Part shown: positions 1-7,128 of the stretch, piece by piece
Layout: every line of letters starts with the position of its first letter
Position numbering within the stretch: position 1 is the stretch's first letter
Assembly: GCA_017116025.1 (NCBI GenBank)
Contig: JAFITR010000038.1
Coordinates: forward strand, 1-11,118
DNA: 11,118 nucleotides
Reading direction: 5' to 3'
Source of the DNA: Simkania negevensis
GTDB taxonomy: Bacteria; Chlamydiota; Chlamydiia; Chlamydiales; JAFITR01
Program-made: the position numbers and the translations under genes
The notes under the pieces: model-generated
Told to the model about the DNA's origin: nothing
Seen by the model: the letters and a program-made list of their open reading frames with translations, nothing else
Databases searched by the model: none

Positions 1-706
1 CAGCTTTTGTCTTAACGAGCTGTTCTTCTAGTATAGAAGAGAGCTTTTGTTCTTGTGTAGAAAAGACTCGCCTGCGGTCTGTACGGAACTCGCCGATGAT
101 TTCATTACAGTAAAAGACGGGGTGTTTTGTAGCGATTTCGAGGCAGAACGCCATGTCGGCAGCCCAATGCAGCCCTGTAGAAAACCGTACGTCTTGCATG
201 GCATCGCGATGGAGACACTGTGCAAGAGGGGGACCAAAAATATTGCCATACTTTGCTACGAGGTAAAGCGTTTCATCCGGTTGCAGTATGCGGCTCTCTC
301 TAGGGTCAATGCCTTTAGGTCGCCAGAGAAAGCTTCTACCTGGAAGCACAGCTCTGTAATTAAAAAGGATCATCCCGCAGGAGGAAGCTTGAATGACTGC
401 TTGGGCAAGGAGCTGAGGCGCTTCCGGTACAAGCAGGTCGCCAGTAAAAAGCCATTTCATCCAAGAGTAGTCTTTTTTAAGGAATAACTCGATTGTTGCA
501 TTCCAGTTTTCGACTCTTCCCAAAGCATGCGCGTTTCTATCTACTTGGTCAGGTGGTAGGTGTTGGGAAGCAATTGCATGCGTTGCATCAGTTGAACCGT
601 TGTCCAAACAGTGGACAGGCAGCGTAGAAGCAGACTGGATCGTTTCGGCAAGAAACGTTTCAGCATTATAGGCAGGGATAAAAGTAGCAACCTGATGCAT
701 CTTCAT
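1..706 (-). CDS. GT-A family 2-like glycosyltransferase, 3' end cut off by the window edge
   Basis: The frame is open from an ATG at 706 to the window edge, about 235 codons with no stop, so the C-terminus lies outside. The N-terminus reads like a family 2 glycosyltransferase: VATFIPAYNAETFL (residues 6-19) is the usual first strand with its 'PAYNAE' nucleotide-binding turn, and CLDNGSTDAT (33-42) matches the conserved 'D-N-G-S-T-D' motif. ENWNATIEL (66-74) and WMKWLFTGDLLVPEAPQLL (82-100) correspond to the region that normally carries the metal-binding D-x-D/DD; here only one Asp (D90, in 'TGD') remains. Expected role: transfer of an activated sugar to a growing glycan on the cytosolic membrane face. 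The start lies 4 bases after the upstream glycosyltransferase stop, so the two are probably co-translated. A second in-frame ATG at 700 is also possible; neither has a clear Shine-Dalgarno. Donor and acceptor are unknown. Confidence 0.85.
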   Translation of the reverse strand, partial: MKMHQVATFIPAYNAETFLAETIQSASTLPVHCLDNGSTDATHAIASQHLPPDQVDRNAHALGRVENWNATIELFLKKDYSWMKWLFTGDLLVPEAPQLLAQAVIQASSCGMILFNYRAVLPGRSFLWRPKGIDPRESRILQPDETLYLVAKYGNIFGPPLAQCLHRDAMQDVRFSTGLHWAADMAFCLEIATKHPVFYCNEIIGEFRTDRRRVFSTQEQKLSSILEEQLVKTKA

Positions 707-710
707 AAAC

Positions 711-1583
711 TCATTGACTGTTATTCTTTTTGCGCCAGTTGGCGATGAGGGCGTAGGGACGGGACTGTTGTTTTCGCAACGTTCGGCACAGGGCAGGAAA
801 ATCTAGCGAACGCCAATCCTTCATCGTTTGCTCCTCCGAATATCCTGTGAGGGCTCTAATCTCCTTGATAATACTCTCTTTCTCTTGAATCACACCGTCT
901 TGATGTAGCTGTGATACTGTTTTTTGATGCTCTCGGCGCACAGCAGACAACGAAGGACTTCCTGGGAAGTGGGCGCATTTTGTGGTGAACAGCACAGCGT
1001 GTAAGAAGTACTCAAAACCGGCTGATGCTTTGAGGAGCTTATGCTCAAATTCGGCAGTGTTAATGGCAGAAAATTTGATCAGCCAGCAGATGAAGCTAAA
1101 TGGATTGCCTCCCGTATTCTTGACTTTTTTGTACTTGGAAAGCTTGGTAGAAAAGAAGTGTCTGCTTCCTTGCGTATCGTCTTGGATAAGATAGTCGCAA
1201 TAGGATGCATCTAGATTGGCGTGGTGTTCTATAAACGCCAGGTGCCCTTCAACAAGATCAGGAGGCAGAAAGTCGTCGTAGCCTAAGCCTCTAACATAGG
1301 TTGCGCCGGATGCTTTCCAGCAGTCGTAAAGCTTCTTCCAAATCCCCCCAGGACGATAGTAAGATTCTTCTGGGAACTCAATAACCTGGTCGGCGTATTC
1401 TTTGCACAGCTGTTTCGTTTTGCCATATTCGCCTCCTGTCATAGGAGTTAAAAGCGATTCCTTCTCATCAATGCCAATACAAATATAGGCATCGGTCTTC
1501 TTTAACAGCTTGAGGTTGTGTTCCAAATAGTCGTTGTGGACTACCCCTCCTACAGGGATTGCTACACAGAGCTTTTTTTTCAT
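711..1583 (-). CDS. putative GT-A type glycosyltransferase
   Basis: 290 residues with no signal peptide or membrane span. The N-terminal strand KLCVAIPVGG (4-13) followed by YLEHNLKLLKK (19-29) resembles the start of a GT-A nucleotide-binding fold. GLGYDDFLPPDLVEGHLAFI (99-118) looks like the acidic metal/donor site (D103, D104) followed by the 'P-x-x-L...H' helix usual in family 2 enzymes. YCDYLIQDD (128-136) adds a further acidic patch. The rest is not recognisable and the C-terminus is basic, fitting a peripheral membrane enzyme. It presumably adds a sugar to the glycan made by this locus. The ATG at 1583 follows AAGG-like sequence (around 1587-1596). It is separated from the upstream GDPD gene by the repeat element at 1602-1850, so it may be transcribed by read-through or from its own promoter. 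The family call is fairly firm; the substrate is unknown. Confidence 0.75.
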   Translation of the reverse strand: MKKKLCVAIPVGGVVHNDYLEHNLKLLKKTDAYICIGIDEKESLLTPMTGGEYGKTKQLCKEYADQVIEFPEESYYRPGGIWKKLYDCWKASGATYVRGLGYDDFLPPDLVEGHLAFIEHHANLDASYCDYLIQDDTQGSRHFFSTKLSKYKKVKNTGGNPFSFICWLIKFSAINTAEFEHKLLKASAGFEYFLHAVLFTTKCAHFPGSPSLSAVRREHQKTVSQLHQDGVIQEKESIIKEIRALTGYSEEQTMKDWRSLDFPALCRTLRKQQSRPYALIANWRKKNNSQ

Positions 1584-1601
1584 CTGAAGGCCTACCTTAT
1601 T

Positions 1602-1850
1602 GGTAATTGGTTACGGGGTGCAAGAACTTGCGTTTCTATTGATCTGCAGTTACTTATTCATTTTTAACGCAAAGGCGCAAAGAACGCCAAGAAACGCAGA
1701 GAAAAAGGAGGTTTTTGTTAAAGAACATTTTTTTCTCTGCGCTTCTTTGCGCGCTCTGTGCCTTTGCGTTTCCCTTCCGTTACCCTTTAAATCTTCTGCG
1801 TCTTTGCGTTTCTTTGTCCATAGTTGCCCATACCTCGTGACCAAATTACC
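1602..1850. repeat. intergenic nested inverted-repeat element (MITE-like)
   Basis: This fills nearly the whole gap between the GDPD stop (1852) and the next start (1583). Outer arms: GGTAATTGGTTACGGGGT at 1602-1619 is mirrored by the reverse complement of 1832-1850 (GGTAATTTGGTCACGAGGT), with 16 matches over 18 aligned bases plus a one-base gap. Inner arms: 1667-1706 and 1730-1769 are inverted copies, 34 of 40 positions matching by hand count, around a 23-base loop. A further partial unit lies at 1793-1816. The inner arms are built from a short repeating 'ACGCAAAGGCGCAAAG' theme that occurs between genes in many unrelated bacteria. No transposase is present, so if mobile it would be non-autonomous. 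Transcribed RNA could fold into a long hairpin, but no U-tract follows on either strand. Reading frames across it are low-complexity and not treated as genes. Confidence 0.75.
1667..1769. repeat. long imperfect hairpin, core of the intergenic element
   Basis: Left arm 1667-1706 begins ACGCAAAGGCGCAAAG and ends in AGAGAAAAA; the reverse complement of 1730-1769 begins ACGCAAAGGCACAGAG and ends the same way. The ends of the arms match perfectly (first 10 and last 12 bases) and mismatches cluster in the middle. As RNA read from the minus strand it would form a stem of about 40 pairs between the GDPD and glycosyltransferase coding regions. It could stabilise upstream mRNA 3' ends or reduce read-through. 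This is inference from base pairing only. Confidence 0.7.
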
Positions 1851-1851
1851 C

Positions 1852-2733
1852 TTATTGTACCTGTTCTGTAAGTGATCTGTAACGTTGTGGGAAGTCCGTA
1901 CAGATGAAATTGGGTTGTAGAGCAACGATCTCTTCCATACGTTTTTGCAAGCTGTTCATGTTTTTGGCATCTTCGTGGCATTCGCCTCCAAGAAGCCCTG
2001 GCGAGGAAGCGTGCAGTTCGGGAGAGACCAGTGCGATGCCAATACTGTTGCTGCGCAGCAGTGTAAAAATCTCTTTGGTATAGAGCGTTTTTCTCTTTCC
2101 CGCCGTTGCTTTACGGTCCCATTCGTCTAACCAAGCCCAGTTGTAGAGATCTTTGTGCTGTAACAGTTCGTCAACAAAGAGCAATGTTCCGCCAACCGTT
2201 GTGTTGAACCGTTCGATGTCATAAGGGTGTGCGACAGCAGCAGCTAGATTGGCTTGAGGGAAACGCTTTTTGAAGAAAGAGGCTGATTTCGGCTTGAGGT
2301 CGAAGATAATCAGCTGAGGAATGATCTCTTTGTGCTGTGTGAGCAGATCTGCTAGCCTTTCGAGCAAATGGGGTGTTTGAAAGGATCCTTTGAGGTGTAG
2401 CGCATGTGTCAGTTTTGGATCGCTTTTTATCAACACAAACAACTCGTTCAGTGAACAGAGTCTTCCCTTGTTAAGAGAGAAGGTGAGAAGCTCTTCTGTG
2501 GGTATATCAAGCAGATTTCTTCTCTCTTTCCCTCCTGTTAGCCTATTAGCTGTCGTATCATGCCAGACAACGATACCATTTTGCGTGAAGTTGGGGTCAA
2601 ACTCGAGGCCGTATCCTCTTGTTATCTGGTCCTGAAAGGCTTCAAAACTACTCTCACTATAAAACCTAGGCTGATCCGGCTCCAGGCCCCGATGGGTAAG
2701 AATGTGAGGTGGTTCTTTTATCGGCAATGGCAT
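1852..2733 (-). CDS. GDPD-family (glycerophosphodiester phosphodiesterase-like) protein
   Basis: 293 residues, TIM-barrel GDPD family by motif. ILTHRG (11-16) supplies catalytic His14 and Arg15. ESSFEAF (27-33) sits where the family has 'E-N-T-xx-A-F'. GLEFDPNFTQNGIVVWHD (42-59) gives Glu44, Asp46, the 'T-x-D-G'-like turn and catalytic His58-Asp59. The C-terminal ICTDFPQRY matches the family's closing 'TD-x-P'. The expected reaction is Mg/Ca-dependent hydrolysis of a phosphodiester such as glycerophosphoglycerol or a glycan-linked phosphoglycerol. There is no signal peptide or membrane segment, so it is probably cytosolic. Oddity: the family's third metal-ligand Glu in 'E-x-K' appears as His113 in LHLKG (112-116). 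It lies 16 bases after the upstream gene, with a GGAA ribosome-binding-like stretch before ATG 2733. Its neighbours suggest a role in a phosphodiester-containing glycan rather than general lipid turnover. Confidence 0.85.
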   Translation of the reverse strand: MPLPIKEPPHILTHRGLEPDQPRFYSESSFEAFQDQITRGYGLEFDPNFTQNGIVVWHDTTANRLTGGKERRNLLDIPTEELLTFSLNKGRLCSLNELFVLIKSDPKLTHALHLKGSFQTPHLLERLADLLTQHKEIIPQLIIFDLKPKSASFFKKRFPQANLAAAVAHPYDIERFNTTVGGTLLFVDELLQHKDLYNWAWLDEWDRKATAGKRKTLYTKEIFTLLRSNSIGIALVSPELHASSPGLLGGECHEDAKNMNSLQKRMEEIVALQPNFICTDFPQRYRSLTEQVQ

Positions 2734-2749
2734 TGGTCTATTTCCAAAA

Positions 2750-3841
2750 TTAGCAGTTCACTTTGTAGTGTTCTTTTGTGCGCAGTTTGATTCCTAGTTG
2801 GTCCAAGACGTGTTCTGGATGGTGTTTATGGAGGTTGTTGCGTGCCCATGCCGCTGTGTCTTTGTTGTCGCGCCATGTGAGGTGTAGGATGCTTGAGCAG
2901 GCGGTCATCCAAATAGCAAACGTTGAGGGCCAGTTGATCGTTATCGAAGAGATTTCTTGGAGAATATAAATCGTTTGAGAAAGAGAGAGCCCAAGACGTT
3001 CAAAATTGCGTAAGTCTAGGAAATCGGACTTGATCACCTTGTCCCAGTCGGCAGCTTTTTTGCTTGCCAAAACAAAGCGTAATTTCCCTTCTTGGGCGTA
3101 TTCGTCAAGCCGTCGCACATATCGCACCATATTATTGAATTCGAGCTCGTCGTAGAGAATCCCACGCAGGCGGTCGTCTTGTTTCTCAAACTGTTTTCGA
3201 TCATCCCAATTTGCTGATACCAAAACGTAAGGAACTTGATGAGACTTTGCTTCTTGGATAATAGACTCGACCTCTTCTGTTAAGAGGTTGGGGTGGAGGC
3301 GGTAGCGGAAGCCTTTGGAGTCTGCATAGGGCTTAAGGTGGCGGAAAATCTTAAGGTAGAGCAGAAAATAGAGGTATTGTAGTTTGGCTTTTATCCCTTT
3401 GTTTCCCAGTAACCGATCAACAGACTGTTGATGGTAACGCACAAGTTCTAGCGGTTCCATGTAGCGCGATGCCCAGTCGTAGTGGGTAAACACTGTTGGA
3501 GAAAAGAGGCGTTTACATGCTCTTCCAATTTTGGAGAAGAGGTCTTTTTTCTCTTTTACATGCGCATAGTGTACGTTTTCAAACGTGGAAACAACGAGGT
3601 TTTCATAGAAGTCGACAGGGTGTTGCTTGGGATCCCAAAGAAAGAGCGACGAGCCTTTTTGGAACTCCCCCTTCTCTTTGTCGTAAACAACACCAGATCC
3701 CTTGCAGTCGTTTGCCCACTCTTTTGCGATGAGGTCTATTTGATAACCACGATAGCGAAAGTCCTCAAACATCTCTAAACATTTGCATGAAGGGCCGAAT
3801 AGGGGAGCTGTTCTTAGATCGATGGTGATTTTTTTTGCCAT
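2750..3841 (-). CDS. unrecognised protein, possibly a GT-B-like transferase
   Basis: 363 residues, soluble and rich in basic and aromatic residues, with no signal peptide. I do not recognise a family with certainty. The N-terminus ITIDLRTAP (5-13) followed by CLEMFEDFRYRGYQIDLIAKEW (21-42) could be the first strand-helix-strand of a Rossmann-like domain. YVLVSANWDD (205-214) and LRFVLASKK (254-262) look like strands of a second domain. LGLSLSQTIYILQEISS (283-299), then WPSTFAIWMTAC (304-315), resembles the C-terminal pattern of GT-B enzymes such as GT9-type transferases, where a 'P/D-S-x-x-x-W/H-x-A' segment binds the nucleotide-sugar. Its place between the ABC exporter (17-base gap) and the GDPD gene (16-base gap) supports a role in glycan assembly. 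There is no obvious Shine-Dalgarno before ATG 3841, so coupling to the upstream gene is likely. Confidence 0.8.
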   Translation of the reverse strand: MAKKITIDLRTAPLFGPSCKCLEMFEDFRYRGYQIDLIAKEWANDCKGSGVVYDKEKGEFQKGSSLFLWDPKQHPVDFYENLVVSTFENVHYAHVKEKKDLFSKIGRACKRLFSPTVFTHYDWASRYMEPLELVRYHQQSVDRLLGNKGIKAKLQYLYFLLYLKIFRHLKPYADSKGFRYRLHPNLLTEEVESIIQEAKSHQVPYVLVSANWDDRKQFEKQDDRLRGILYDELEFNNMVRYVRRLDEYAQEGKLRFVLASKKAADWDKVIKSDFLDLRNFERLGLSLSQTIYILQEISSITINWPSTFAIWMTACSSILHLTWRDNKDTAAWARNNLHKHHPEHVLDQLGIKLRTKEHYKVNC

Positions 3842-3858
3842 AGCTTGGTAGTGGTTGG

Positions 3859-5685
3859 TTAAGGAGCATGAGCCAATTCATGACTCTCTTGCTGTTTAGT
3901 ACTCTTGTCTGTTTCCTTGCTGACAGCAAGGTTGAGCGCTTGGTAAACGCTGCAATTTTGCATAAGCTCAGCATGTCTTCCTTTTGCTACCATTTGCCCT
4001 TGGTCAAGGACATAGATGGTGTCGAAATGTTGTATCGTGCTCAGACGGTGTGCTATGACGATCATTGTTTTTTGCCCGCTGAGCTCTCTAATCGTGTCAC
4101 TGATGACTTTTTCCGCGATGTTATCTAGGGATGCCGTTGCTTCATCAAAAAGCAAGATTTCTGGGTTGTGATAGAGGGCTCGTGCAATGCCTATCCTCTG
4201 CCTTTGGCCTCCGGAGATTCTAATGCCCCTCTCGCCAATGATCGTATTTAACCCCCGAGGTAGCCCTTCCACAAAATGGTTAAGATGGGCCATGGTAATC
4301 GCTCTTTTGAGCTTATTATCGTCAATATTGTGCTCTCCAAAAGCAACATTTTCGGCAATGGTGGTATCAAGCAAGTTGACCATTTGTGGTACATAACCAA
4401 TCTCTGGTCGTAGCCCTCGAATGTCATGAACTTTTTCTCCGTCAATCATGAAATGGCCACTTTGAGGAGTGAGCAGGCCTGTTAAAACTTCAATCAATGT
4501 TGTTTTCCCCGCTCCAGATGGACCAACAATAGCTACAGACTGATTCTTATTTAAAGAAAAAGTAAGAGAATTTAGAACAGGGGTGTTTTCTTCATAAGAG
4601 AAAGAGATATCCTTTAGTAAAAATTCGTGCTTAAAAGAGATGGGAGGATATTTTTCATCTGTCAGAGCTTGCGACGACTCTATTAATTCTTTGGCAAGCA
4701 GCTCAATAGAAGGCCTCGTTCCTTCAAAGGTAACTTTGGACGTTAAGGCTAAGTTGATATTTGGTAACAAGCGTTTTGCTACAGCGCCATAAAAGATGAC
4801 GTAAGGGACAAAAACGGAGAGTGGAACGCCTTGCCATAAGGCGACTAGTACTGCGATAACGAGGAAATTGAATGCGACAAATTCATTCGTGATGGCAGGC
4901 AGATTTTGGAAGAAAAATTGCTGACGCAAGGCCTTTGAGATCGACGTCAAGCTATTGTAAATGCGTTCGCTAAACAAGGACTTTCCCTTACACAGAGCAA
5001 TTTCTTTATAGCAGAGGAAAGATTCGGATGTCCTCTGGTGAAGCTCTCCTAGCGAATGCTCTCGTAAGGTGCCAGCTTGATATTGACGTTTTCGTAATAG
5101 TTTATAGACACAAAATCCTAAGCCTAAAAAGATTCCCATAAAGATGAGGGCGATCATGGGGTCTTTCATAATGATTAAAGAAACAAGGCCAATGATGGTT
5201 GTTGTGGCGGCGAGGTATTGGCCATAGACGACAAAGCCATATGCAGCGATTTCAATTGTTTTTGTGCAATTCTTAATAAGATAGCTGGAATTTTTTGAGC
5301 TAAAATAGCTGTAATTCGTGCGCATATATTGATCGTAGAGCCTCCCTACCCAGTCTCGTATGAGTCCATAGGAAAATTTGGCATTATAATAAAGAGTGAG
5401 GGCGTTGAAGAGAGTCCTGATGGATAGAAGAAAGAAGAAACAGATGGATGCCAGTATGACTAGGCCGAGAGAAGTTCCATTTAGGTGAAATAAAGATAAA
5501 AGGCTATTGAGTTGTGGGTATTTTTCCAGTATTGCTTGAGGATTTTGTAAGATAGCTAGATAAGGAATGATAAAAGCGATGCCTAGCATATCTACTAGGG
5601 AGTTAATGATGATTAAGAAGAAGAAAAAAATGAAACGACGTTTGTAGCGTACATCGAGCAGGCTAAAGAGGTATTTAATGACCAT
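3859..5685 (-). CDS. ABC exporter half-transporter (membrane domain fused to ATPase)
   Basis: 608 residues, the usual length for a PglK/MsbA-type half-transporter that dimerises in the inner membrane. Hydrophobic segments lie at roughly 18-43, 72-96, 148-172, 176-195, 265-285 and 288-305, fitting six helices. The ATPase domain is complete: Walker A GPSGAGKT (388-395), Q-loop Gln434, signature SGGQR (491-495), Walker B LLFDEA (511-516) with catalytic Glu515, and H-loop His546 in IAHRLST. In a glycan locus it most likely flips a lipid-linked oligosaccharide or glycolipid. ATG 5685 is preceded by AAGGA about 11 bases upstream, and the gene overlaps the preceding nucleotidyltransferase gene by 11 bases. 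After the ATPase the chain continues as a hydrophilic tail (about 588-608) ending ESHELAHAP, which closely resembles the tail of the GAPDH-like protein in this locus. The coding sequence looks more A+T-rich than its neighbours. Confidence 0.95.
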   Translation of the reverse strand: MVIKYLFSLLDVRYKRRFIFFFFLIIINSLVDMLGIAFIIPYLAILQNPQAILEKYPQLNSLLSLFHLNGTSLGLVILASICFFFLLSIRTLFNALTLYYNAKFSYGLIRDWVGRLYDQYMRTNYSYFSSKNSSYLIKNCTKTIEIAAYGFVVYGQYLAATTTIIGLVSLIIMKDPMIALIFMGIFLGLGFCVYKLLRKRQYQAGTLREHSLGELHQRTSESFLCYKEIALCKGKSLFSERIYNSLTSISKALRQQFFFQNLPAITNEFVAFNFLVIAVLVALWQGVPLSVFVPYVIFYGAVAKRLLPNINLALTSKVTFEGTRPSIELLAKELIESSQALTDEKYPPISFKHEFLLKDISFSYEENTPVLNSLTFSLNKNQSVAIVGPSGAGKTTLIEVLTGLLTPQSGHFMIDGEKVHDIRGLRPEIGYVPQMVNLLDTTIAENVAFGEHNIDDNKLKRAITMAHLNHFVEGLPRGLNTIIGERGIRISGGQRQRIGIARALYHNPEILLFDEATASLDNIAEKVISDTIRELSGQKTMIVIAHRLSTIQHFDTIYVLDQGQMVAKGRHAELMQNCSVYQALNLAVSKETDKSTKQQESHELAHAP

Positions 5686-6376
5686 AGACGTGCGTTTCCT
5701 TGCTGATAGAGGATACTAAGGAAAGGTGTTGGGTCATGACGACTTCTCCTCGTTCGATCAATACATTGAACGATGGACAGAGGTAGAACAGTCCATTGAC
5801 AGCCAGCTCTTGATCGCGTTGTATACTTCCTTCGACGGCGGTTAGAAAGCAGGCTAAGTTCTTAAAGAAATAGGTGCCACAAGAGGCTTTGTCCGAAATG
5901 ACCTCTTTTTCTTTGGCGTGGATAAGAAAACCCTGCTTATCCACCTCCAAATAGCTGTAGCACGGGTCATCTGCAGTGAAGTAGGGGATAATACCTGCAA
6001 CGTTCTGTTGCTCGAAGTATGCTTGGGGAGAAAATCCTTGGCTTGTGTAATCGATATCGACGAGGTCGACTATTATAGGAGCATGAAAATCGTCTACCTG
6101 CCCTGCACCAGCAAGAGATGAGAGCAGTGCTCCTTTGGTGTAGGAAGTGAGATAGACGAAAGAAGAATGTGGGAAAACACCTTTTGCGTACTGTTGGAAA
6201 TTGCGCGACTCGGTAGAGTCTTGCAACACAAAGATGAACTGTTCAATGGTGTCGTACCAGGAGCGTTCTTTAAGAAGTGCTTCGATCAGAGGCCTACCTC
6301 GGTAGTCGATCATCGGCTTGATGCCGTAGGAGGGGTGGTAAAAATCTGGGCCTGCTAAAGGAACAATACAGTGCAT
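5675..6376 (-). CDS. nucleotidyltransferase-fold protein with degenerate nucleotide-binding loop
   Basis: 233 residues. It aligns by eye with the adjacent complete nucleotidyltransferase: HCIVPLAGP (2-10) for VVIPMAGTG, GIKPMIDYRGRPLIEALL (18-35) for PKPFIDVMGKPMIIRVI, SYTKGALLSSL (78-88) for SLTEGTACTVL, VDLVDID (103-109) for the acidic metal-site strand, SCGTYFF (165-171) for TVGIYYF, and NGLFYLCPSFNVLI (194-207) for NNEFYTCPVYNYLI. The G-x-G-x-R signature that grips the NTP is replaced by GPDFYHPSYG. It may bind a sugar phosphate without activating it, act as a partner subunit, or use a different nucleotide. A good Shine-Dalgarno AGGGAG (6383-6388) sits 6 bases before the ATG, two bases after the previous stop. 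The gene overlaps the ABC exporter gene by 11 bases. Confidence 0.85.
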   Translation of the reverse strand: MHCIVPLAGPDFYHPSYGIKPMIDYRGRPLIEALLKERSWYDTIEQFIFVLQDSTESRNFQQYAKGVFPHSSFVYLTSYTKGALLSSLAGAGQVDDFHAPIIVDLVDIDYTSQGFSPQAYFEQQNVAGIIPYFTADDPCYSYLEVDKQGFLIHAKEKEVISDKASCGTYFFKNLACFLTAVEGSIQRDQELAVNGLFYLCPSFNVLIERGEVVMTQHLSLVSSISKETHVYGH

Positions 6377-6378
6377 GT

Positions 6379-7128
6379 CTAGCTCCCTGCAGCTTGAGCC
6401 ATTTGTTTTAAGTAGGCGTTTAAATCTTCAGGAGTACCAAGGCCGTGCATCTGCTCTTGGTCAATGTTGTATATGCCGACCTGGCCGCCTTCTTTAATGA
6501 GATAGTTGTAGACAGGGCAAGTGTAGAACTCGTTGTTAACGCGTTCATTTGCAGCGATCATTGCTTGAGCGTTACGAACGAAATCTTGCCCTTTTGCAAA
6601 GTAGTAGATGCCCACAGTGGCATATTGAGAAATTGCCGCCTTCTCTTTGACTTCCGTTACAAAGCCTTGCTCGTTGACTTTGGCGAATGACCACTTGGGA
6701 TCGCGCAGAGCATCAATAAAGGTAAGGATAGAGCCGTCAAGATAGCGTTGCTTGGCATCGTCGATCATTTTGTCCATGGTGCTATCGACGATTTGGTCGG
6801 AGTTTGCAATGAGCAAAGGGGTCGCATTGTCGATCATTTCTTCTGCCAAAAGCACGGTACATGCCGTCCCTTCTGTCAGAGAAGGAACAGAGACAAACGT
6901 AGCTGGATAGTGATCGCAGATGAATTTCACCGTCTCCTTCTCTTGCTCAAGCTGCTCTTCTCTTGCTAAAAGGATAAAAGAGGCTCCTTTGCATTGAAGG
7001 TTTTCGATGACACGAATAATCATCGGTTTACCCATCACGTCGATGAACGGCTTTGGCTTTGGATACCCTGCTTTGGCAAAACGGCTGCCCGTGCCAGCCA
7101 TAGGTATCACGACATGGATGCTGTCCAT
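6379..7128 (-). CDS. sugar-phosphate nucleotidyltransferase (NTP_transferase family)
   Basis: 249 residues and the only one of three adjacent family members with a full signature. VVIPMAGTGSRF (6-17) gives the G-x-G-x-R nucleotide loop, and YPKPKPFIDVMGKPMI (22-37) the conserved Lys-Pro and sugar-binding start. SLTEGTAC (83-90) is the base/ribose loop and LIANSDQIVD (106-115) carries the metal-binding Asp111. TVGIYYF (171-177) and FYTCPVYNYL (201-210) complete the sugar pocket, and GLGTPEDLNAYL (229-240) is a closing motif common in this family. Expected reaction: NTP plus sugar-1-phosphate (or a similar phosphate) to NDP-sugar plus pyrophosphate, in the cytosol. The nucleotide and sugar cannot be told from sequence. 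It overlaps the upstream gene by 22 bases (7107-7128) and has AAGGA about 9 bases before its ATG. It feeds the glycosyltransferases downstream. Confidence 0.9.
   Translation of the reverse strand: MDSIHVVIPMAGTGSRFAKAGYPKPKPFIDVMGKPMIIRVIENLQCKGASFILLAREEQLEQEKETVKFICDHYPATFVSVPSLTEGTACTVLLAEEMIDNATPLLIANSDQIVDSTMDKMIDDAKQRYLDGSILTFIDALRDPKWSFAKVNEQGFVTEVKEKAAISQYATVGIYYFAKGQDFVRNAQAMIAANERVNNEFYTCPVYNYLIKEGGQVGIYNIDQEQMHGLGTPEDLNAYLKQMAQAAGS

Noticed and set aside
47..487. 146-codon open frame on the plus strand
   Set aside because: It lies opposite the partial glycosyltransferase, whose minus-strand frame is open to the window edge and shows clear family motifs. The plus-strand product has no recognisable features.
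1667..1769. Rho-independent terminator
   Set aside because: The stem is long and strong, but neither strand has a run of T directly after it, so classical intrinsic termination is not supported.
1667..1816. CRISPR array
   Set aside because: The repeat units are inverted, imperfect and not spaced by unique segments of constant length. No cas gene is present.
1600..1875. Open frames on both strands across the intergenic element
   Set aside because: They translate the CGCAAAG repeat theme into low-complexity peptides (such as NAKAQRTPRNAEKKE). Such frames arise from the repeat itself and overlap the GDPD stop.
3859..5685. Recent horizontal acquisition of the ABC exporter gene, based on its higher A+T content
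   Set aside because: Hydrophobic membrane segments rich in Phe, Ile and Leu codons raise A+T on their own, and the gene overlaps its upstream neighbour. Without a computed codon-use comparison the claim is not supported.
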